This document shows, in pieces, positions 26,710-35,221 of a stretch of 47,808 nucleotides of DNA. The stretch covers positions 1 through 47,808 of the forward strand of contig JAFQLQ010000039.1 in assembly GCA_017414505.1 (NCBI GenBank), read 5' to 3'. Both the position numbers and the translations under genes were made by a program. The stretch's first letter is position 1. Each line of letters starts with the position of its first letter. A model generated the notes under the pieces. The model was not told the DNA's origin, searched no databases, and worked only from the letters and a program-made list of their open reading frames with translations. The stretch comes from Clostridia bacterium. GTDB lineage: Bacteria > Bacillota > Clostridia > UMGS1840 > HGM11507.

Positions 26710-26934
26710 TTAAACTTCAAATATTTTGATTTCATCAACAAAAGACTGACAGTCTTCAGCGTGAATATCAACCTTGATAGGCTTAGATAAATCAAGAGAA
26801 AAGATGCCCATGATAGACTTAGCGTCAACAACGTATCTTTCGCTGATTAAATCAACATCAAAGTCATATCTGCTTACAACATTAACGAATGTTTTAACAT
26901 CGTTGATAGAGTTAAGTAGAATGTTCATTGTCAT
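26710..26934 (-). CDS. HPr-like protein lacking the phosphoacceptor histidine (Crh-like)
   Basis: 74 aa. Residues 20-60 align with HPr: SRYDFDVDL matches SKYDADVNL, and VDAKSIMGIFSLDL matches VNLKSIMGVMSLGI. The regulatory Ser46 equivalent (in KSIMG) is kept. The phosphotransfer loop GIHARPA is replaced by LNSINDV, so the His15 position is Ser and Arg17 is Asn. It therefore cannot relay PTS phosphate but could still be phosphorylated by HPr kinase and act with CcpA, like Bacillus Crh, which has Gln there. The ATG follows AGGAGGTG. No PTS gene is in the window. Confidence 0.85.
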   Translation of the reverse strand: MTMNILLNSINDVKTFVNVVSRYDFDVDLISERYVVDAKSIMGIFSLDLSKPIKVDIHAEDCQSFVDEIKIFEV

Positions 26935-26966
26935 ATTAATTCACCTCCTGTTGGTTTATATTTACA

Positions 26967-26995
26967 TAATACAATAAATTTTTAATTAAGTCAAT
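26967..26995 (-). promoter_or_regulatory. Promoter of the HPr-like gene
   Basis: On the minus strand TTGACT (26995-26990), 17 bp, TATTAT (26972-26967), about 32 bp before the start codon. Confidence 0.75.
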
Positions 26996-27026
26996 AGGAA
27001 TAAGGAAAAATCAGGGAGAAATTTTT

Positions 27027-28319
27027 ATGAAAATTGCTTTTCACACCTTGGGCTGCAAGGTTAATCAATACGAAACGGAGGCTATTTCGCAGATATTTGT
27101 AAATAACGGCTGGGAAATCGGTGATTTTAGCGAAATTTGCGATGCTTACCTTATCAACACCTGCTCGGTTACATCGCTGTCGGACAGAAAATCACGTCAG
27201 ATGATAAGGCGTGCCATTTCTCTTAATGAAAATGCGGTGGTTGCGGTTTGCGGATGCTATGCGCAGACTGCTCCGGAGGAAATTGAGAAAATCGAGGGTG
27301 TTAACGTAATAATCGGCACCAAGGACAAGCTTAAGGCTTACGAGCTTATAAACGAAGCTTATAACAATAAAAAAATAATAAATATTGTTTCCGATATACG
27401 CCACGAAAAAAATTACGAGGATATGGAAATCACCTGCTTTGAAAGTAAAACAAGGGCAATTATAAAGGCGCAGGACGGATGCAATAATTTCTGCTCCTAC
27501 TGTATTATTCCTTATGCGAGAGGGCCTGTAAGAAGCAGACCTTTGGAGAGCGTTTATGAAGAGGCAAAAAGGCTTGCGGACAGGGGATTTTTTGAAATTG
27601 TGCTTTCGGGAATCCACATTTGCCTTTACGGCAGGGATTTAAAGGATGTATCCTTAATTGACCTTATTAAAAAAATTCATCAGATAGACGGAATTAAAAG
27701 AATTCGTTTAAGCTCCATTGAGCCTAACGCTTTTACCGATGAATTTATTGAGGAAATAAAAAAGCTTCCCAAATTATGTCATCATTTTCACATTTCTCTG
27801 CAAAGCGGATGCACCGAAACCTTAAAGCGGATGAACAGAAAATATACTGCTGAATTTTATAAGGAAACGGTGGATAAGCTGGTTTGCGCTTTTCCCGATA
27901 CTGCTATTACAACCGACCTTATTACCGGTTTTCCCGGTGAAACCGAAGAGGAATTTGCAAAAACTGTTGAATTTGTTAAATCCGTTCCTTTTTATCAGAT
28001 TCACACCTTTAAATATTCTGTCAGAAAGGGAACAAAGGCGGCAGATATGCCCAATCAGGTTCCTCCGCAGAAAAAAGAGGAGAGAAGCCGTGAAATTATA
28101 GCAATTTCTGCAAAAAAAGAAAAGGAATTTCAGAATAAATTTATTGGGGAAACCTTTGATGTGCTTTTTGAAAAAGAGGTTTCAAAAAATGTGTATCTTG
28201 GACACACTATGAATTATCTTCCCGTATATCTTAAGTCGGAGGAGAATTTAGAAGGAAAAATAAAAGGAGTTTTGATTAGTGACGGAGAAATTTTTACGCA
28301 CAAGAATGTTAATAGGTGA
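27027..28319 (+). CDS. mtaB: tRNA t6A37 methylthiotransferase
   Basis: Radical-SAM enzyme that adds a methylthio group to t6A37 of ANN-decoding tRNAs, giving ms2t6A. The N-terminal UPF0004 domain starts IAFHTLGCKVNQYETE with cluster cysteines near residues 10, 46 and 80 (NTCSVTS, VCGCYAQ). The radical-SAM motif GCNNFCSYCIIPYARG is near residues 152-167, and a C-terminal TRAM-like region is present. HTLGCKVNQYE and the 430-aa length favour MtaB over MiaB or RimO. ATG behind GGGAG. Its end overlaps tcdA by 41 nt. Confidence 0.93.
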   Translation: MKIAFHTLGCKVNQYETEAISQIFVNNGWEIGDFSEICDAYLINTCSVTSLSDRKSRQMIRRAISLNENAVVAVCGCYAQTAPEEIEKIEGVNVIIGTKDKLKAYELINEAYNNKKIINIVSDIRHEKNYEDMEITCFESKTRAIIKAQDGCNNFCSYCIIPYARGPVRSRPLESVYEEAKRLADRGFFEIVLSGIHICLYGRDLKDVSLIDLIKKIHQIDGIKRIRLSSIEPNAFTDEFIEEIKKLPKLCHHFHISLQSGCTETLKRMNRKYTAEFYKETVDKLVCAFPDTAITTDLITGFPGETEEEFAKTVEFVKSVPFYQIHTFKYSVRKGTKAADMPNQVPPQKKEERSREIIAISAKKEKEFQNKFIGETFDVLFEKEVSKNVYLGHTMNYLPVYLKSEENLEGKIKGVLISDGEIFTHKNVNR

Positions 28320-28989
28320 AGAAAAATTCGGTAACCTTAAAAATAAGAATATTGCAGTTTTCGGAATCGGCGGAGTGGGTTCTTACGTTTGTGAAGCTCT
28401 TGTAAGATGCGGAATTGAAAATTTTTCGCTGTTTGACAGCGACACGGTTTCCGTATCCAACATAAACCGTCAGATAATTGCCACCGAAAAAACCGTTGGA
28501 ATGCCCAAGGTTGAGGTTATGGCTGACCGTATGAGGGAAATAAATTCCAAAGTTAATGTTAAGGCTAATCAGGTGTTTTTCGGAAAAGAAAACGCTGACA
28601 AATACGATTTTTCGGAATTTGATTATATTGTTGATGCTATCGACACCGTAACTTCCAAATTGCTTCTTATTGAAAAGGCAAATCAATGCAACGTTAAAAT
28701 TATTTCTTCTATGGGAACGGGCAACAAGCTTGATCCTCTTAAATTTGAAATAACAGATATTTATAAAACTTCTGTTTGTCCTCTTGCAAAGGTTATGCGC
28801 TATGAGCTTAAAAAACGGGGGATAAAAAAATTAAAGGTTCTCTATTCAAAGGAAATCCCTCAGAAACCGCTTTTTGACGACGAAAATGATGCCGGCAGAA
28901 GAAGTACACCTGCCAGTATTTCCTTTGTTCCGTCTGTTGCAGGACTTGCAATAGCAGGGGAAATTGTAAGAGAATTGGCAGAAATTTAA
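28279..28989 (+). CDS. tcdA: tRNA threonylcarbamoyladenosine dehydratase
   Basis: An E1-like (ThiF/HesA) enzyme that uses ATP to cyclise t6A37 to ct6A. The N-terminal FLRTRMLIGEEKF matches the TcdA-type start; the Rossmann ATP loop VFGIGGVGSYV is near residues 25-35. DSDTVSVSNINRQ, DAIDTVTSK and GTGNKLDP are family stretches. The 236-aa length fits. I chose the GTG at 28279 (AAAAGGAG upstream) because the conserved RTxxLIGEE precedes the alternative ATG at 28306. It overlaps mtaB, whose product acts on the same nucleotide. Other ThiF-family roles are unlikely. Confidence 0.9.
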   Translation: MTEKFLRTRMLIGEEKFGNLKNKNIAVFGIGGVGSYVCEALVRCGIENFSLFDSDTVSVSNINRQIIATEKTVGMPKVEVMADRMREINSKVNVKANQVFFGKENADKYDFSEFDYIVDAIDTVTSKLLLIEKANQCNVKIISSMGTGNKLDPLKFEITDIYKTSVCPLAKVMRYELKKRGIKKLKVLYSKEIPQKPLFDDENDAGRRSTPASISFVPSVAGLAIAGEIVRELAEI

Positions 28990-29007
28990 AAAATATAAAA
29001 AATAATA

Positions 29008-29036
29008 TTGAAAAAATCTGCATATTGATATATAAT
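29008..29036 (+). promoter_or_regulatory. Promoter of the polytopic membrane protein gene
   Basis: TTGAAA (29008-29013), 17 bp, TATAAT (29031-29036). The predicted transcript begins after the in-frame codon at 29025, which supports the ATG at 29064. Confidence 0.75.
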
Positions 29037-29063
29037 ATAAAATCGAAAGGATTTGGTCGTTAT

Positions 29064-30425
29064 ATGTGTAAAAAACAAAAACTGCTTATTACGGCAGTTC
29101 TTGCTGTGTCATTCATCCTGTGTATTATATACTGCATTGCATTAAAGACCGGTATAGCCGACAACGGTTCTCTTGCTTCGGTGGAGAGTGCCCTCGGATT
29201 ATCCAAAACCGACAGCGGCGGACATTTTAACTATAAGTTTAATAAATCCGCACCGGGCGGAGGCATTGGCGGAAGCTTATCCATGCTTTTCGCAATGTTT
29301 ACCGCTTTGCCGGGCGCAGTTTTTGATGCAAGGTGTTCTGCGGTATTTTATATAATTTTAATGCTTGTTTCTTTTTTCCTTATTATAAAAAATACGAAAT
29401 TTGAAGATCCTGTGCAAAAAATAATCGGGGCTGTGCTGTTCCTTTTTATATTTTTTGATGCGGCGTATCTGGCGTATTTCAACACGCTTTACCCGGAAGC
29501 CGGATTCAATGTTTTTTTGATTCTTACACTGGCTTTGTTTACGGGCGCGGTTTTTACGGAAAAATATAAAATTGTTTATACTGTGCTTTTTGCATTTTGT
29601 GCGGTTTTTGCCTGCGGTTTTAAAATGAACACTGCTGTTATGTGCATTGTTTTTGCCCTTATGGCGGCAGGACTTGCGTTTTTCGATAAGGATAAAATTT
29701 ACCGCATTGTTGCAGGAATTATGGCAGTTTTGATTCTTATTGTGCCTCTTGCGGCATTTAAGAATATTAATCCCGCTGAATACAGGGTTTCTCTTTATCA
29801 TTCGGTTTTTTACGGAATAGCAAAGGAAAATCCCGATGCGGTGGCTGAACTCGGTTTGCCTGATGAATATAAGGAATTTGCAGGCAAAACCTACTATGAG
29901 GTTGAAAATGTTCCCGAAGAGTTTTATGAAAATATGAACTACAAAAAGGTTGTTCTTTATTACATTACTCATCCGGGTGAATATTTTAAGAAAATAAAGG
30001 TTGCGGCAAACAACGGATTTGAAATCCGTCCCCGCTATATCGGAAGCTATCCTGCCGAAAGCGGTAAGGGGGCTGACGAGCTTTCCGGCGGATTCGTTTT
30101 ATACAGCTTCTTAAAAAGACGCTTTATACCCGCAAACGTTTTTCTTGTTTTGTTGCTTCCTGTTTTGATTATCGGTGTTATTTTAAACTTTAAAAAGCTT
30201 ACCGGAAATAAAAAATACGCCGTTATGATTGCAGGCTGTGCTTTGTTGTCGCTTGTTGTTTTCAACATTCCCTATATAACGGGCGGAGAGGCCGACCTTG
30301 GCAGAAATATGGCAATTTATTCGACAGTTTTTGATGTTATGCTTTATAATTTTATTATTTATATGCTAAATATTACAACTCTAAGACGCAGAGAATTTAA
30401 AGAAAAATACGGCGCTGACCAGTAA
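29064..30425 (+). CDS. Polytopic membrane protein, possible WsfD-like glycan transferase
   Basis: 453 aa with about 10 hydrophobic segments: one at about 8-28, several between 75 and 245, and two or three near 340-445. A soluble stretch (about 250-340) holds SLYHSVFYGIAKENPD, LGLPDEYKEFAGKTYYE and YITHPGEYFKKIKVA. The pattern recalls GT-C-type membrane glycosyltransferases, and these phrases resemble proteins annotated as WsfD-like hexose transferases; I hold that tentatively. The early FNTLYPEAGFN after a helix is also typical of such proteins. ATG behind GAAAGGA. It is followed at 16 nt by alaS, probably in the same transcript, with no obvious functional link. Confidence 0.65.
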   Translation: MCKKQKLLITAVLAVSFILCIIYCIALKTGIADNGSLASVESALGLSKTDSGGHFNYKFNKSAPGGGIGGSLSMLFAMFTALPGAVFDARCSAVFYIILMLVSFFLIIKNTKFEDPVQKIIGAVLFLFIFFDAAYLAYFNTLYPEAGFNVFLILTLALFTGAVFTEKYKIVYTVLFAFCAVFACGFKMNTAVMCIVFALMAAGLAFFDKDKIYRIVAGIMAVLILIVPLAAFKNINPAEYRVSLYHSVFYGIAKENPDAVAELGLPDEYKEFAGKTYYEVENVPEEFYENMNYKKVVLYYITHPGEYFKKIKVAANNGFEIRPRYIGSYPAESGKGADELSGGFVLYSFLKRRFIPANVFLVLLLPVLIIGVILNFKKLTGNKKYAVMIAGCALLSLVVFNIPYITGGEADLGRNMAIYSTVFDVMLYNFIIYMLNITTLRRREFKEKYGADQ

Positions 30426-30441
30426 ATGAAAGGTGATTATA

Positions 30442-33075
30442 ATGGAAAAATTAGGACTTAATCAGATAAGAGAAGAATATCTGAAATTTTTTGAAAGCAA
30501 GGGACATTTAAGAATGAAGAGCTTTTCGCTTGTTCCCAACAACGATCCCTCACTGCTTCTTATAAATGCAGGTATGGCTCCTCTTAAAAAATTCTTCACA
30601 GGGGAGGAAGAGCCTCCCAGACACAGAGTTACTACCTGTCAGAAATGTATCAGAACTCCTGATATTGAAAACGTTGGTAAAACTGCTCGTCACGGTACAT
30701 TCTTTGAAATGCTTGGTAACTTCTCCTTTGGTTTTTATTACAAAAACGAAGCTACTGCATGGGCTTGGGAATTTGTTACTGAGGTTATGAAAATGCCCGT
30801 TGATAAATTATGGGTTACAATTTACGAGGATGACGACGAAGCATTTGAAATCTGGACTAAAAAGGTTGGCGTTGCTCCCGACAGAATCGTAAGAATGGGC
30901 AAAGAGGACAACTTCTGGGAAATCGGACAAGGTCCCTGCGGTCCCTGTTCCGAAATTTATTTCGACAGAGGTGAAGAACACGGCTGCGGCAAGCCTGACT
31001 GTAAGGTTGGCTGTGACTGTGACAGATATGTTGAATTCTGGAATCTTGTTTTCACTCAGTTTGATAAAGACGAAAACGGTGTTTACAACCGTCTTGCAAA
31101 ACCAAACATTGATACAGGTATGGGCTTAGAGAGAATTGCGGCTATTATGCAGGGCGTAAAAACCTTGTTTGAAGTTGATACCGTAAGAAGAGTTCTTGAT
31201 GAGGTTTGCAAAATAAGCGGTAAGGAATACGGTAAGGACAACAACACCGATATTTCCATCCGTGTTGTAACCGACCATATAAGAAGTACCACATTTATGA
31301 TTAGTGACGGTGTTCTTCCTTCCAACGAAGGCAGAGGCTACGTTTTAAGAAGACTTTTAAGACGTGCGGCACGTCACGGAAGATTGCTTGGCATTGAAGG
31401 CAAATTCTTAAATGAGCTTTGCGATGTTGTTATTGAAGAATCAAAGAGTGCTTACAATGAGCTTGAAACCAAGAGAGATTTCATTAAGAGCGTTATCAAG
31501 AGCGAGGAAGAAAAGTTTAACGAAACTCTTGAACAGGGGCTTGTTATATTAAATCAGCTTGTTGAAAAAATGGATAAAGGAAGCGTTTTCTCAGGCGAAA
31601 ATGCGTTTAAATTATACGATACATACGGATTCCCCCTTGACCTTACTGTTGAAATTTTATCCGAACAGGGAATTGAAGTGGACAAGGACGGATTTGCTGT
31701 TCTTATGAATGAGCAGAGAGAAAAAGCAAGAGCCGGCAGAGGCGACGATGATTCTTTAGGCTGGGATGAAAATATCTATTCCAAGCTTGACAAAGACCTT
31801 AAAACTGAATTTGTTGGCTACGAAACTCTAAATACAGAAGGAACAATAAAAGCAATTGTTGCTGAAAACGAAATCGTTAACGAAACCACTTCCGAAGAAT
31901 GTGTAATCGTTACCGATAAAACTTCTTTCTACGGTGAAAGCGGCGGTCAGGTTGGCGATAAGGGTGTTATGTTCATCGGTGATGAAAAGGTTGCTGAGGT
32001 TGTTAACACCAAAAAGACAAATGACGGTAAATTCCTGCATTTTGTTAAGATTGAAAAGGGTACTTTCAAGGTTGGTGATAAGGTTGAGCTTCAGGTTTAT
32101 AAAAATTTAAGAAGCGCTACCGAAAGAAACCACAGTACTACTCATCTTCTTCAGAAGGCTTTGAGAAATACACTTGGAACTCACGTTGAACAGGCAGGTT
32201 CCTACGTTACTCCCGAAAGATTAAGATTCGACTTTACTCACATTGCTGCTATGACACCTGACGAAATTGCAAAGGTTGAAGCGGAAGTAAATGCGGCTAT
32301 TATGGAATCTCTGCCCGTTGAAATTAAGGAATGCTCCTACGATGAAGCTGTTAAAATGGGTGCTATGGCTCTGTTTGGCGAAAAATACGGCGATGTTGTA
32401 AGAGTTGTTAAAATGGGTGATTACTCAACCGAGCTTTGCGGTGGTACACATCTTAAAAACACTGCAAATGCAGGTTTGTTCAAAATCGTTTCTGAAAGCG
32501 GTGTTGCGGCAGGCGTAAGAAGAATTGAGGGTGTTACAGGTCTTAACGTTTTAAATCTTATTGCAGAAAAAGATAAAATTATAAACGCTGCTGCATCCGA
32601 GCTTAAAGCAAATGCTCAGAATCTGCCCTTAAAGGCGGCTCAGGCGGTTGAAGACAACAAGTCTTTACAGAAAGAAATTGATAAATTAAAGGCTCAGATG
32701 GCAACAGGTACACTTGATGAGCTTCTTAAGGAAGCAGAAACAGTTAACGGTGTTACCGTTTTAGCTGCGGCTGTTGAAAATATGGATATGGATACTCTTC
32801 GTGCAACCGGCGATAAATTAAAAGACAGACCGGAAGATACTTTTGCTCTTTTAATAAGTGCGAAAGACGGTAAAATCAACATTATTGCTGTTGCTGATAA
32901 GGAAGTTACCAAAAAGGGAATCCACTGCGGAAACATCATAAGAGAGGTTGCAAAGCTTCTTGGCGGTGGCGGCGGCGGTAAGCCCGAAAGTGCTCAGGCA
33001 GGCGGTAAGGATGCTTCTAAAATTGACGAGGCTGTTGCCCTTGCAAAAGAGCTTGCAAAGAGTGCTCTTAACTAA
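30442..33075 (+). CDS. alaS: Alanyl-tRNA synthetase
   Basis: Charges tRNA-Ala and edits mischarged Ser or Gly. The class II catalytic domain starts at IREEYLKFFESKGH, with RHGTFFEMLGNFSFG and GMGLERIAA. The editing domain has the zinc motifs HSTTH near residue 563 and CGGTH about 100 residues later. The C-terminal oligomerisation domain ends with GGGGGGKPESAQAGG. The 877-aa length is normal. The ATG at 30442 has AAAGG upstream; the in-frame GTG at 30433 overlaps that site. No T-box leader is visible. Confidence 0.97.
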   Translation: MEKLGLNQIREEYLKFFESKGHLRMKSFSLVPNNDPSLLLINAGMAPLKKFFTGEEEPPRHRVTTCQKCIRTPDIENVGKTARHGTFFEMLGNFSFGFYYKNEATAWAWEFVTEVMKMPVDKLWVTIYEDDDEAFEIWTKKVGVAPDRIVRMGKEDNFWEIGQGPCGPCSEIYFDRGEEHGCGKPDCKVGCDCDRYVEFWNLVFTQFDKDENGVYNRLAKPNIDTGMGLERIAAIMQGVKTLFEVDTVRRVLDEVCKISGKEYGKDNNTDISIRVVTDHIRSTTFMISDGVLPSNEGRGYVLRRLLRRAARHGRLLGIEGKFLNELCDVVIEESKSAYNELETKRDFIKSVIKSEEEKFNETLEQGLVILNQLVEKMDKGSVFSGENAFKLYDTYGFPLDLTVEILSEQGIEVDKDGFAVLMNEQREKARAGRGDDDSLGWDENIYSKLDKDLKTEFVGYETLNTEGTIKAIVAENEIVNETTSEECVIVTDKTSFYGESGGQVGDKGVMFIGDEKVAEVVNTKKTNDGKFLHFVKIEKGTFKVGDKVELQVYKNLRSATERNHSTTHLLQKALRNTLGTHVEQAGSYVTPERLRFDFTHIAAMTPDEIAKVEAEVNAAIMESLPVEIKECSYDEAVKMGAMALFGEKYGDVVRVVKMGDYSTELCGGTHLKNTANAGLFKIVSESGVAAGVRRIEGVTGLNVLNLIAEKDKIINAAASELKANAQNLPLKAAQAVEDNKSLQKEIDKLKAQMATGTLDELLKEAETVNGVTVLAAAVENMDMDTLRATGDKLKDRPEDTFALLISAKDGKINIIAVADKEVTKKGIHCGNIIREVAKLLGGGGGGKPESAQAGGKDASKIDEAVALAKELAKSALN

Positions 33076-33091
33076 GAAAGGAAGAAAAAAT

Positions 33092-33436
33092 ATGGAAAAT
33101 TGTATTTTCTGTAAAATTATAAACGGTGAAATTCCGTCCACCAAGGTTTATGAAGACGATCTGGTTTATGCTTTCAATGATCTGGAGCCTACTGCTCCTC
33201 TTCATTGCCTTATTGTTCCTAAAAAACATATTTGCTGTGCAAATGAAATTATGGAAGAAGACGAAGCGTTAATAGGTCATATTTTCAGAGTGGCGGTAAA
33301 AATTGCAAAAGAAAAAGGCTTTTCCGAAAATGGATACAGAATTGTAAATAACTGCGGAAAAGATGCGGGACAGACAGTGTTTCACATACATTTTCATCTG
33401 CTGGCAGGAAGAGAATTTGGATGGCCTGCAGGATAA
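33092..33436 (+). CDS. HIT-family nucleotide-binding protein (histidine triad)
   Basis: 114 aa. It begins MENCIFCKIINGEIPS, with the phosphate-binding histidine triad HIHFHLLAG near residue 100 and GREFGWPAG at the end. It belongs to the HINT branch, which hydrolyses adenosine phosphoramidates and related compounds, including aminoacyl adenylates. It lies 16 nt after alaS and is preceded by GAAAGGAAG, so cotranscription is likely. Two zinc-type cysteines in CIFCK are typical. The in vivo substrate is unknown. Confidence 0.92.
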   Translation: MENCIFCKIINGEIPSTKVYEDDLVYAFNDLEPTAPLHCLIVPKKHICCANEIMEEDEALIGHIFRVAVKIAKEKGFSENGYRIVNNCGKDAGQTVFHIHFHLLAGREFGWPAG

Positions 33437-33471
33437 ATTTTCTATTTTTTATTAAATTTCTAAAAAAAAGA

Positions 33472-33500
33472 TTGACAATGTAAAAAAAATCTTGTATAAT
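33472..33500 (+). promoter_or_regulatory. Promoter of rpsU
   Basis: TTGACA (33472-33477), exactly 17 bp, TATAAT (33495-33500): a perfect sigma-A consensus, as expected for a ribosomal protein gene. Confidence 0.9.
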
Positions 33501-33509
33501 ATTTATTGT

Positions 33510-33527
33510 TTGTGGGAATGTCCACAA
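33510..33527 (+). promoter_or_regulatory. Hairpin at the 5' end of the rpsU leader
   Basis: TTGTGG (33510-33515) pairs with CCACAA (33522-33527) around GAATGT, starting a few bases after the predicted transcription start. It could stabilise the transcript or be a protein-binding leader. No known leader class is recognised. Confidence 0.35.
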
Positions 33528-33567
33528 GAACCCAATGCATTTGCAGTCGCGGAGGGAGGGAATATCA

Positions 33568-33741
33568 ATGTCAGAAATCAGAATTAAAGAAAACGAATCT
33601 TTGGATAATGCTCTTCGTAGATTTAAAAGACAGTGCGCGAGAGCCGGTGTTTTAAACGAAATCAAAAAAAGAGAGCATTATGTTAAGCCTAGCGTAAAGA
33701 GAAAGAAAAAGTCCGAAGCTGCAAGAAAAAGAAAATTTTAA
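33568..33741 (+). CDS. rpsU: Ribosomal protein bS21
   Basis: 57 aa, small-subunit protein near the anti-Shine-Dalgarno end of 16S rRNA. It shows the family pattern: an N-terminal beta segment, then [17 protein letters not shown], then a very basic tail ending [15 protein letters not shown] behind GGAGGGAGGG. It is driven by a consensus promoter, is monocistronic, and is followed by two hairpins. Confidence 0.96.
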   Translation: MSEIRIKENESLDNALRRFKRQCARAGVLNEIKKREHYVKPSVKRKKKSEAARKRKF

Positions 33742-33753
33742 TTAATGTACTTT

Positions 33754-33850
33754 ATCCGGAAAGGTTTTTTTCCGGTGCTTGAATCGGCATTTTTTATGAA
33801 AAAATTATCATAAATAGAAAAACTGTCTTTTAAGGGGCAGTTTTTTTATT
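33754..33850 (+). terminator. Terminators after rpsU
   Basis: A first hairpin, CCGGAAA with TTTCCGG, lies near 33754-33773. A second, AAAACTGTC with GGCAGTTTT followed by T-rich sequence, lies near 33820-33850. The second is the stronger intrinsic terminator and separates rpsU from yqeG. Confidence 0.7.
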
Positions 33851-33872
33851 TTACAATAAAGGATTATGTATT

Positions 33873-34358
33873 ATGAAAATTTTTAAACCCGATGTTGCGG
33901 TTAACCGTATTTTCGACCTTGATTTGAATATTCTTAAGAAAAACAACATAAAGGGTATTGTTTTTGATATTGATAATACTCTTGCTTTTAACAAAGAGCC
34001 TGAGCCTTCCTGCGAAATAGAAGCTTATATGAATATGCTTTTAAAAGAGGGCTTTAAGGTTGCAATTGCTTCCAATAACACGGAGGAAAGAGTTACTATT
34101 TACAGCAATAAGCTTAATATGGATTTTGAATACAGAGCTGCAAAGCCTCTTGGCTATAAGGTAAGGCGCCTTATTAAAAGAATGGGGCTTAAAAGAAAAC
34201 AGGTTTGCTTAGTTGGCGACCAGCTTTTTACCGATATGCTTGGTGCCAATATGATGGGGCTTTTTTCGGTTCTTGTTGTTCCTTTTGACGGTGACGAAAA
34301 TTCCTTCATTGGTTTTAAACGTAAAATTGAAAAAATCATAATGAAGAGGTGGAAATAA
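33873..34358 (+). CDS. YqeG-family HAD phosphatase
   Basis: 161 aa. It belongs to the YqeG (HAD subfamily IIIA) group: N-terminal FKPDVAVNRIFDLD, then HAD motif I GIVFDIDNTLAF near residues 30-41, motif II ASNN near residue 67, and motif III VGDQLFTDMLGANMMG near residue 112. Family members are predicted phosphatases close to a mitochondrial phosphatidylglycerophosphate phosphatase; the bacterial substrate is unsettled. ATG in a weak site context (AAAGGA). The stop overlaps the next ATG by 1 nt (TAATG). Confidence 0.9.
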   Translation: MKIFKPDVAVNRIFDLDLNILKKNNIKGIVFDIDNTLAFNKEPEPSCEIEAYMNMLLKEGFKVAIASNNTEERVTIYSNKLNMDFEYRAAKPLGYKVRRLIKRMGLKRKQVCLVGDQLFTDMLGANMMGLFSVLVVPFDGDENSFIGFKRKIEKIIMKRWK

Positions 34359-35206
34359 TGGTTAAATTCGGAACGGGAGGTAATCCCGAGGCTTTTTCGG
34401 AGGCAGGGTATAAATCCTCGGTGGATATGCCCGAATATCTTGATTCCATCGGTCTTAATGCTTATGAATATGAGTGTACAAAGGGCGTTAAAATGAAAAA
34501 GGAAACTGCCGTAAAGCTTGGCGAAAACGCTGAAAAATACGGTATCACCCTTTCTGTTCACAGCCAGTATTATATAAGCCTTTCGGGCAAGGAAGAGGAA
34601 AAACGCTTGAAAAGTGTTGATTATATAATGGAATGTATGGAGCTTTCAAAAATAATTGGTGCAAAAAGAGTTGTTGTGCATTCCGGCTCGGCAGGCAAAA
34701 TGCACCGAGAAACCGCTATGGAGCTTGCAAAGGATACACTTTTAAAGACTTCCTTAAAAGTTAAGGAGCTTGGGTATTCGGGCATCAGCATATGCCCTGA
34801 AACAATGGGAAAAATAAATCAGCTTGGCACAGTTGAGGAAGTTATTGAGCTTTGCAGAGTTGACGACAGCTTTTTGCCGGCAATTGATTTCGGTCACGTT
34901 AATTCGAGATATGGCGGATGTCTCAAAACGGTTTCCGATTACGAAGAAATTCTTGATAAAATAGAAAACGGTCTTGGCTTTGACAGACTTAAAAATATGC
35001 ACGTGCATTTTTCCAAAATTGAATATTCTGTGGGCGGTGAGGTTAAGCATTTAACCTTTGAGGATGATAAATTCGGTCCCGAATTTGAGCCTCTTGCAGA
35101 GCTTATTTTAAGAAAAAATCTCACTCCCGTAATTATCTGCGAATCCGCAGGTACTCAGGGGATTGACGCACTTTATATGAAAAAATGTTATGAGAATTTA
35201 AAATAA
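34358..35206 (+). CDS. Endonuclease IV-like TIM-barrel (xylose-isomerase-like fold)
   Basis: 282 aa. It resembles endonuclease IV family 2: putative metal ligands fall in SVHSQYY, VVVHSG, CPETMGK, AIDFGHVNSR, HVHFSK, VKHLTFED and ICESAG. This matches the Nfo arrangement of His/Glu/Asp at strand ends, although the DxH pair near EVKHL looks altered. It could be an AP endonuclease for base-excision repair or a sugar isomerase/epimerase of the same fold; the order of motifs favours the Nfo side. ATG at 34358 behind AGAGGTGG. It overlaps yqeG by 1 nt and precedes a beta-helix protein gene by 15 nt. Confidence 0.75.
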   Translation: MVKFGTGGNPEAFSEAGYKSSVDMPEYLDSIGLNAYEYECTKGVKMKKETAVKLGENAEKYGITLSVHSQYYISLSGKEEEKRLKSVDYIMECMELSKIIGAKRVVVHSGSAGKMHRETAMELAKDTLLKTSLKVKELGYSGISICPETMGKINQLGTVEEVIELCRVDDSFLPAIDFGHVNSRYGGCLKTVSDYEEILDKIENGLGFDRLKNMHVHFSKIEYSVGGEVKHLTFEDDKFGPEFEPLAELILRKNLTPVIICESAGTQGIDALYMKKCYENLK

Positions 35207-35221
35207 ATGAGGAGTGAAAAT

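Noticed and set aside
30300..30442. T-box leader for alaS
   Set aside because: The region is coding for the upstream membrane protein, and no T-box sequence or terminator is seen.
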